Assembly: GCA_017459965.1 (NCBI GenBank)
Contig: JAFUBW010000005.1
Location: forward strand, 1-34,270
Length of the DNA: 34,270 nt
Reading direction: 5' to 3'
DNA from: Bacilli bacterium
GTDB taxonomy: Bacteria; Bacillota_I; Bacilli_A; RF39; UBA660
The position numbers were made by a program, and so were the translations under genes. Below are positions 30,785-34,270 of the stretch, piece by piece (the first letter of the stretch is position 1; every line of letters begins with the position of its first letter). Below the pieces are notes generated by a model. It was not told where the DNA came from. It made no database searches and was given only the letters and a program-made list of their open reading frames with translations.

Positions 30785-31213
30785 ATGGAATTATTTGAAT
30801 TAATAGAAGAAATAGAAAACACAAAATCGGATATACAATACTTCAGTGATGAAAAAGAAAGATTAGAAATAAGAGCAGGATTAAAAGCAACAGATTATTC
30901 AAAAGAAAGAACAACAGGTGGAAGTGGCAATTCAAGAGAAGATACATTATTAAAATTATCACAGATGAGTATGGATTTAGACGATGCAACAAAAAAATTG
31001 GACAACCTATCAAAATTAGCAGATAGAAAATATAATGTTTTTAGAAATTCAAATGATTATGAAAAACAAATATATATTGAAAAAAAATTAAAGAAATGGA
31101 GTAATGCAAAAATATCAGCTAAGCATAATGGAATAAGTAAAAGTTCAATATATAGAATAATAGAAAAATTTGAAAAAAAATTAAATATTGGGAAAAAATG
31201 GGAAAGTAGGTAG
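30785..31213 (+). CDS. Late transcription regulator with sigma-like helix-turn-helix
   Basis: The 142-aa protein has an N-terminal coiled coil and a conserved-looking ATDYSKERTTGGSGNSREDTLLKL segment, then a C-terminal helix-turn-helix (ISAKHNGISKSSIYRIIEKF) like sigma-70 region 4 or ArpU-type activators. As the last early gene just before the late operon, it is the likely late activator. ATG 30785 follows GGAGG; GTG 30773 is rejected. Its coding end holds the presumed late promoter. Confidence 0.75.
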   Translation: MELFELIEEIENTKSDIQYFSDEKERLEIRAGLKATDYSKERTTGGSGNSREDTLLKLSQMSMDLDDATKKLDNLSKLADRKYNVFRNSNDYEKQIYIEKKLKKWSNAKISAKHNGISKSSIYRIIEKFEKKLNIGKKWESR

Positions 31214-31220
31214 TATAAAA
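31188..31220 (+). promoter_or_regulatory. Presumed late promoter with GGGAAA direct repeats
   Basis: TTGGGAAA and ATGGGAAA (31188-31195, 31198-31205) repeat with a 10-bp period and are followed eight bases later by TATAAAA (31214-31220). There is no TTGACA at the right distance. Repeats on one face of the helix in the -35 place are typical for activator-dependent promoters; the regulator encoded just upstream is the obvious candidate. Confidence 0.55.
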
Positions 31221-31221
31221 T

Positions 31222-31271
31222 GGTATCATGAGAGAATTAGAGAAGCACACTCACTCTCATACCCCTTTTTT
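31222..31271 (+). terminator. Terminator right after the late promoter
   Basis: ATGAGAG (31228-31234) pairs with CTCTCAT (31254-31260), extended by GGT/ACC (31222-31224, 31261-31263), and is followed by CCTTTTTT. It could end early transcription behind the regulator. If the late promoter is correct, it also stops late RNA after some 50 nt unless antitermination occurs. Confidence 0.75.
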
Positions 31272-31280
31272 ATTCTTATG

Positions 31281-31609
31281 TTTGGTACTAGCTTGATGCT
31301 AGTACACTGATGATATATAAAAGCCACCGAGTTTTTACATATTAAGTTATGGTTTAGAAAGTCTCGGAAGATGCATAACTTGCATTAAAAAAACTAAGAC
31401 GATGAGGAGGCAGCCTTTATATCGTTGGTGTAGTATCATTAAGTTGATACTGTCTCTTGCTGCTTTAGGAGACCTTTCATACTATCTTATAGGTAGCATT
31501 ATGATTAAAATAAAAATATTATAAAATTTTAGTCGTAATGGTACTTATAATAGGTACTGGATGAGAGTTGCTCCAATCAACTCTCTACTTATAGATTGGA
31601 GATGTAAGT
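31281..31609 (+). ncRNA. Large structured RNA, 5' part
   Basis: No credible frame covers this stretch, but it is full of local stems: GTACTAGC/GCTAGTAC (31285-31305), CCGAG/CTCGG (31327-31367), ATGCA/TGCAT (31371-31385), ACGAT/ATCGT (31399-31425), AGTATCA/TGATACT (31432-31451), GTCTC/GAGAC (31452-31473), TCATA..CTATC/GGTAG..TATGA (31477-31504) and a pseudoknot (31563-31601). Loops also match each other: AAGTTATG (31344) with CATAACTT (31374), AGGCAGC (31408) with GCTGCTT (31459). Size, density and phage/tRNA-like context resemble ROOL or GOLLD RNAs; the class is not proven. Confidence 0.6.
31563..31601 (+). promoter_or_regulatory. Pseudoknot covering the Shine-Dalgarno of the homing gene
   Basis: GAGAGTTG (31563-31570) pairs perfectly with CAACTCTC (31578-31585). 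The 7-nt loop CTCCAAT (31571-31577) is the exact complement of ATTGGAG (31595-31601), which contains the GGAG that would serve ATG 31610. The fold would lower translation of the endonuclease. Confidence 0.7.
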
Positions 31610-32104
31610 ATGAAAGAAATTTGGAAAGAAATAGAAGAATACGAAGGATTATACTGGATTAGTAATATAGGTAGAGTAAAATCTAATAGAAAAATATTAA
31701 AACCAATAGAAGGCGAATATTTAAAAGTTGGATTATCAAAAAATGGTATTCAAAGAACAATTACAATTCATAGATTAGTAGCAAAAGCATTTGTGGACAA
31801 TCCTAACAAATACAATTTTGTAAATCATAAAGATGAAAATAAACATAACAATATATATACAAATCTAGAGTGGTGTACAAATGTATATAATATGAATTAT
31901 GGTGAAAGAAACAAAAAAGTTAGCAAAAATCAATCTAAGTATAAAATAATACAAAAAGATAAACAAGGTAATATTATTAAAGTTTGGGACAATATATGGG
32001 AACTAACACACAATACTAACTATAAAAAAGATAATATTTCTTGTTGTTGTCGTGGTAAATACAAATATGCCTATGGTTATAAATGGGAATATAGCACTTT
32101 GTAG
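31610..32104 (+). CDS. NUMOD4-HNH homing endonuclease
   Basis: The 164-aa product has an N-terminal NUMOD4 motif (WKEIEEYEGLYWISNIGRVKS), an HNH domain (IHRLVAKAFVDNP, NHKDENKHNNIYTNLEWCT) and a C-terminal NUMOD1-like DNA-binding part (GNIIKVWDNIWELTHN). Such enzymes cut empty alleles and copy their gene into them. It lies inside a structured RNA, not in a protein gene, so the RNA gene is the likely target. GGAG lies 8 bases upstream of the start but in a pseudoknot. All HNH residues look intact. Confidence 0.9.
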   Translation: MKEIWKEIEEYEGLYWISNIGRVKSNRKILKPIEGEYLKVGLSKNGIQRTITIHRLVAKAFVDNPNKYNFVNHKDENKHNNIYTNLEWCTNVYNMNYGERNKKVSKNQSKYKIIQKDKQGNIIKVWDNIWELTHNTNYKKDNISCCCRGKYKYAYGYKWEYSTL

Positions 32105-32293
32105 GTGCTGTACTGATAATATAGTTTGAAGTCTTTAGTTCAACTAAAAATAGTATATATTGTTGGTACAGTACTTATAAGAGTACGGAAATCTCGCAAT
32201 TAGAACAAAATATATTCATAAAAACTCCTAATATTACCTTTTTCTACATTGGTGCGAGACATGTGGTCTATGTGAGGTTTAGGGACTACAATA
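32092..32293 (+). ncRNA. Large structured RNA, 3' part
   Basis: Beyond the homing gene the folding pattern resumes: AGCAC/GTGCT (32092-32109, over the stop codon), GTACTG/CAGTAC (32110-32115, 32169-32174), AGTTTGAA/TTCAACT inside it, GTACT/AGTAC (32171-32186), TCTCGC/GCGAGA (32192-32197, 32254-32259) and TGGTC/GACTA before 32290. Together with 31281-31609 this makes about 530 nt. It ends where the tRNA-like element begins, so RNase P cleavage at 32293/32294 could form its 3' end. Confidence 0.55.
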
Positions 32294-32405
32294 AATAAAT
32301 TGGTGTAATGGATAGCATACTAGGTATATTTACTATAATGGTTAATACAAGTTATTAATCAGGTTAAATACCCTAGTGGTATGGGTTCAAATCCTGTATT
32401 TATTT
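32294..32405 (+). tRNA. tRNA-like RNA with enlarged anticodon arm and no CCA
   Basis: Acceptor AATAAAT (32294-32300) / ATTTATT (32398-32404) is 7/7 and all A-U. The D arm is GTGT-AATGGATA-GCAT (32303-32318) and the T arm ATGGG-TTCAAAT-CCTGT (32381-32397). U8, A14, A15-U48, G18 G19, T54 T55 C56 and A58 are in place. The anticodon stem CTAGG/CCTAG (32320-32324, 32372-32376) encloses 47 nt rather than 7, with an inner hairpin TGGTTAATA-CAAGT-TATTAATCA. No U33-anticodon loop is visible, so decoding is doubtful; a tRNA mimic is more likely. Confidence 0.6.
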
Positions 32406-32407
32406 TG

Positions 32408-32432
32408 GAACATAGAAATATGTTCTTTTTTT
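32408..32432 (+). terminator. Terminator after the tRNA-like element
   Basis: GAACATA (32408-32414) / TATGTTC (32419-32425) with a GAAA tetraloop is followed by seven T. It would end the structured RNA transcript. The tail chaperone and terminase genes lie downstream on the same strand. Confidence 0.85.
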
Positions 32433-32444
32433 GTAGGTGAAATT

Positions 32445-32636
32445 ATGAAGGAGAAAAATATATTAGATCTATGTTTCAAATATAATCAGAGTTGCAAGAA
32501 ATGTCCTAGAAACAGTAAATGTAATAAAGAACTAGAAAAATCAGAAGGCAAAAAAGAAGGTGGTAAGAATGAGCAATTCAGTACTAAAGACAATAATAAT
32601 TTGTGCAACAATACTAATAATACATTTTGGAAATAA
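32445..32636 (+). CDS. Small cysteine-rich protein (63 aa)
   Basis: ATG 32445 follows TAGGTG by six bases. Residues 9-27 hold four cysteines (LCFKYNQSCKKCPRNSKC; C-x6-C-x2-C-x5-C), a zinc-knuckle-like element, then a charged, Asn-rich tail. A longer frame from 32376 would cross the terminator and tRNA-like element and is rejected. Function unknown. Confidence 0.55.
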   Translation: MKEKNILDLCFKYNQSCKKCPRNSKCNKELEKSEGKKEGGKNEQFSTKDNNNLCNNTNNTFWK

Positions 32637-32655
32637 GAGGAAGAAAGGAGAATAA
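32569..32655 (+). CDS. 28-aa single-span membrane peptide
   Basis: This frame overlaps the cysteine-rich gene in another register. AAGAAGGTGG precedes ATG 32569 at six bases and the frame ends 2 bases before the chaperone ATG. The peptide has a span VLKTIIICATILIIHF and a basic end (NKRKKGE). Such peptides can act on the membrane, for example as holin helpers, but this is not shown. Confidence 0.45.
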   Translation: MSNSVLKTIIICATILIIHFGNKRKKGE

Positions 32656-32657
32656 GC

Positions 32658-33011
32658 ATGAGGAAGATAATCACAATAGGAGGAAAAGAATACACAATCA
32701 AATCCAGTGCATATACTCAGTTTAAATATAAGAATGATACTGGGAGAAAATTTTTAAATGATTTACAGAGCATAGTAAAAATAGCTGGTAAATCACAAGA
32801 AGAACAAATAGACATGTCTGATGATTTGACATATATATTATTAAGAATTGCATTTGTAATGATTGAAGAAGCCGATAAAACACAAGTAACAAGTTTTGAA
32901 GACTTTTTAAAATCAATTGATGTAATATATGATGATATGGGTTGGATAAATGAGGTGGTGGAAGTTGCCACATCTCCCTTATCAAGGCGAATACAAGTCC
33001 CTCAAAACTAG
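32658..33011 (+). CDS. Tail assembly chaperone (gpG-like)
   Basis: The 117-aa product (MRKIITIGGKEYTIKSSAYT, NDTGRKFLNDLQSI, ILLRIAFVMIEEAD, TSFEDFLKSIDVIYDDMGWI, SPLSRRIQ) matches the tail assembly chaperone pattern of Gram-positive siphophages, which coats the tape measure protein. It should lie between tail tube and tape measure genes but stands before the packaging genes. The next frame overlaps it, the standard sign of a frameshifted longer form. Confidence 0.65.
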   Translation: MRKIITIGGKEYTIKSSAYTQFKYKNDTGRKFLNDLQSIVKIAGKSQEEQIDMSDDLTYILLRIAFVMIEEADKTQVTSFEDFLKSIDVIYDDMGWINEVVEVATSPLSRRIQVPQN

Positions 33012-33195
33012 CAATAGTAATGAACCAGTAGATGAATACGACATTGTTTCATTATCAAAAAGATTAAATATATCGCTAGATGATATGAAAGAAATGAGTT
33101 TTGTTAGTTTAATGAACACTTTAATTTCGTCAGTAGAAAGCAAAGATACAACACAAACAGCAACACAGGAAGATATAGATAAATATTTTGGTTAG
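32658..33195 (+). CDS. Predicted +1 frameshift product (gpGT-like)
   Basis: A second frame, open over 32950-33195, overlaps the end of the chaperone gene and lies in the +1 (or -2) register. A likely slip site is CCC-T at 32976-32979, where tRNA-Pro can move from CCC to CCT; decoding would continue at 32980. The join gives ...EVATSP then YQGEYKSL and about 178 residues. The added part (DIVSLSKRLNISLDDMKEM, TQEDIDKYFG) looks like the T domain that contacts the tail tube. The internal ATG 32950 has no good SD, so separate translation is less likely. Confidence 0.5.
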
Positions 33196-33206
33196 GAGGA
33201 AATAAA

Positions 33207-33437
33207 ATGAAATATTTAGTAAGAGCATTAGAAATATATAAATTAAAAAATATAAGAGATAACGAATTAAATAAGATACCAGAAATAGGTTATGAATGGG
33301 AAGTAGATAAAGAAAGATTAGATGTATTATTAGGAAATAATAAACATAAATGTGCATTTGTTGAATTAGTACAAAAAGAAACTAAGACAGTAGAAAAAGC
33401 TACTAAACCTAAAAAGAATGTAGAAAAAAGAAAATGA
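33207..33437 (+). CDS. Small late protein (76 aa)
   Basis: The protein (MKYLVRALEIYKLKNIRDNEL, EIGYEWEVDKERLDVLLGNN) is typical of short genes found before packaging HNH genes in Firmicutes phages. It has a lysine-rich tail (KPKKNVEKRK). SD is GGAGG. The role is not known; the stop overlaps the HNH start. Confidence 0.6.
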   Translation: MKYLVRALEIYKLKNIRDNELNKIPEIGYEWEVDKERLDVLLGNNKHKCAFVELVQKETKTVEKATKPKKNVEKRK

Positions 33438-33775
33438 GTTATGGAATAAGAAAAGATTTTTATAATTCTAAAGCATGGAAGACAGTAAGAAAGAATGTAT
33501 GGTTAAAACAAAATTTATTATGTTCAAGATGTCATAAACCAGTTTATGTCGATGGTATAAGTGAATGGCTACCAAAAGAAAAAAGAAGAATAGGAATAGT
33601 ACATCACAAGATATATTTAGATAACACAAACGTATATGATATGAACATAGCATTAAATGAAAACAATCTTGAAGGTGTTTGCAAAGAATGTCATGAACAA
33701 GAGCATCATCAAGATGTCGCTGTTAGAAAAGACTTTATGTTTGACGATAATGGTAACTTAATAAAAAAAGAATAA
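33434..33775 (+). CDS. HNH endonuclease of the packaging module
   Basis: The 113-aa enzyme has a CSRCHKP zinc knuckle (about residues 31-37), the HNH core (GIVHHKIYL, NNLEG) and CKECHEQEHH near the C terminus, all ligands present. In HK97-like phages this protein works with the terminase to cut cos. Its position, 2 bases before the cos-like GGGGGG and ahead of terS, supports that role over homing. Confidence 0.9.
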   Translation: MSYGIRKDFYNSKAWKTVRKNVWLKQNLLCSRCHKPVYVDGISEWLPKEKRRIGIVHHKIYLDNTNVYDMNIALNENNLEGVCKECHEQEHHQDVAVRKDFMFDDNGNLIKKE

Positions 33776-33888
33776 CAGGGGGGCTATCCTCTGTTTTTCT
33801 GTGCTAATGAGAAACCGAGGCATGAGGGTCCGAAAAATGTGCATAATCGCGCATATACCCCCCATCTTTTGAGAAAGTAGGTGATAAT

Positions 33889-34218
33889 ATGGTAAAAATC
33901 AAAGCAGTTAATTTTAAATCGTTGAAAGAATTGTTTAATGAGATGGATAATGAAAAAGGTATGTTAGGATTAGCTTTAATCAAAGAAGCAGAATTCATGA
34001 AAACAACTTTAACAAAATTAAAGAGAGAAATGAATAAAGGTGTAGTTACGGAGATGTCTCAGGGTAAGTACAGTATTGATAGAGCCAATCCAGCACTTAC
34101 TCAATATAATGCTATGATAAAAAATTATCAATCTACAATAAAACAAATAAATGATTTATTACCTAAGGATACTCCAGAGGGTGCTTATGATCCTTTTGAC
34201 CAGGATGATTTAAGTTGA
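33889..34218 (+). CDS. terS: Terminase small subunit, second copy by window overlap
   Basis: Identical to 112-441; part of the terminal repeat and not a separate gene of the genome. Confidence 0.9.
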   Translation: MVKIKAVNFKSLKELFNEMDNEKGMLGLALIKEAEFMKTTLTKLKREMNKGVVTEMSQGKYSIDRANPALTQYNAMIKNYQSTIKQINDLLPKDTPEGAYDPFDQDDLS

Positions 34219-34270
34219 CATATATAGAAGAATATAACAATTGGATAAAAGCAAATCCAAATAAGGTATG
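34215..34270 (+). CDS. terL: Terminase large subunit, first codons only (window end)
   Basis: Identical to 438-493. The frame starts with the same TTG and is cut by the window edge. Confidence 0.9.
   Translation, partial: MTYIEEYNNWIKANPNKV

Larger units (their letters stand above)
33778..34270. repeat. Terminal direct repeat, right copy
   Basis: Exact second copy of 1-493. It joins the HNH endonuclease gene ending at 33775 to the terminase genes and so shows the natural order HNH - cos-like region - terS - terL. Its end is an arbitrary cut within terL. Confidence 0.95.

Noticed and set aside
31281-32293. Group I intron carrying the HNH gene
   Set aside because: I find no recognisable P7/P3 core and no interrupted protein or tRNA gene at its borders; the flanks are a terminator and a tRNA-like element.
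32325-32371. A 40-nt tRNA intron in the anticodon loop
   Set aside because: Bacteria are not known to splice such short introns, and excision would not give a loop with U33; an enlarged arm is simpler.
32376-32444. Extension of the 63-aa cysteine-rich gene
   Set aside because: It would translate the tRNA-like element and terminator and lacks an SD.
1-34270. CRISPR arrays, insertion sequences or alternative genetic code
   Set aside because: No regularly spaced repeats or transposase genes seen; TGA stops several clear genes and Trp is coded by TGG.

Overview
This window is a complete genome of a temperate, HK97-type siphovirus of a low-GC Bacillota host. The first 493 bases recur exactly at the end (1-493 = 33778-34270), so the window is one unit of 33,777 bp read slightly past its own start. 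The DNA is strongly AT-rich, genes have Gram-positive ribosome-binding sites (AGGAGG/GAAAGGAG), TGA is a normal stop codon, and the promoters match the sigma-A consensus. No gene identifies the host more closely.

Layout on the circle. (1) Late operon, + strand, from about 31190 through the repeat to 18136: late promoter and early terminator, a large folded RNA interrupted by a NUMOD4/HNH homing endonuclease gene, a tRNA-like RNA, two tiny genes, a tail-assembly-chaperone pair with probable frameshift, an HNH packaging endonuclease, a cos-like site, terminase, portal, protease, capsid, connectors, tail tube, tape measure, Dit, tail-tip and fibre proteins, holin and amidase. (2) Lysogeny and accessory module, mostly - strand, 18152-21504: an antisense-RNA/small-peptide/ribbon-helix-helix unit that looks like a toxin-antitoxin or copy-control locus, attP, integrase, a TM2-HIRAN-like membrane protein, an ImmA-like protease and a CI-like repressor. 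(3) Early region, + strand, 21635-31213: Cro-like protein, replication initiator and G39P-like helicase loader, a second tyrosine recombinase, about seventeen small accessory genes, and a late regulator with a sigma-like helix-turn-helix.

How it works together. The repressor and Cro-like protein face each other across a switch with GTGA-N6-TCAC operators, one lying inside the spacer of a perfect early promoter. The early operon ends in the late regulator, whose 3' end holds direct GGGAAA repeats one helical turn apart in front of a -10 box. Transcription from there meets a terminator within about 50 bases, and more terminator-like hairpins follow within the late operon (32408, 3929, 7157, 12705), so late expression probably needs read-through or antitermination.

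Most novel candidates: the RNA locus 31281-32432 (ornate RNA with several loop-loop complementarities, homing gene with its Shine-Dalgarno inside a perfect pseudoknot, and a tRNA-like element whose anticodon arm is enlarged by about 40 nt); the antisense unit 18344-18545; three consecutive hairpins with identical GGAT loops ahead of the capsid gene; the displaced tail-chaperone pair; and an attP matching a tRNA-Ser 3' end, with a phage terminator placed directly behind it. Family assignments come from reading the sequence, not from database searches.
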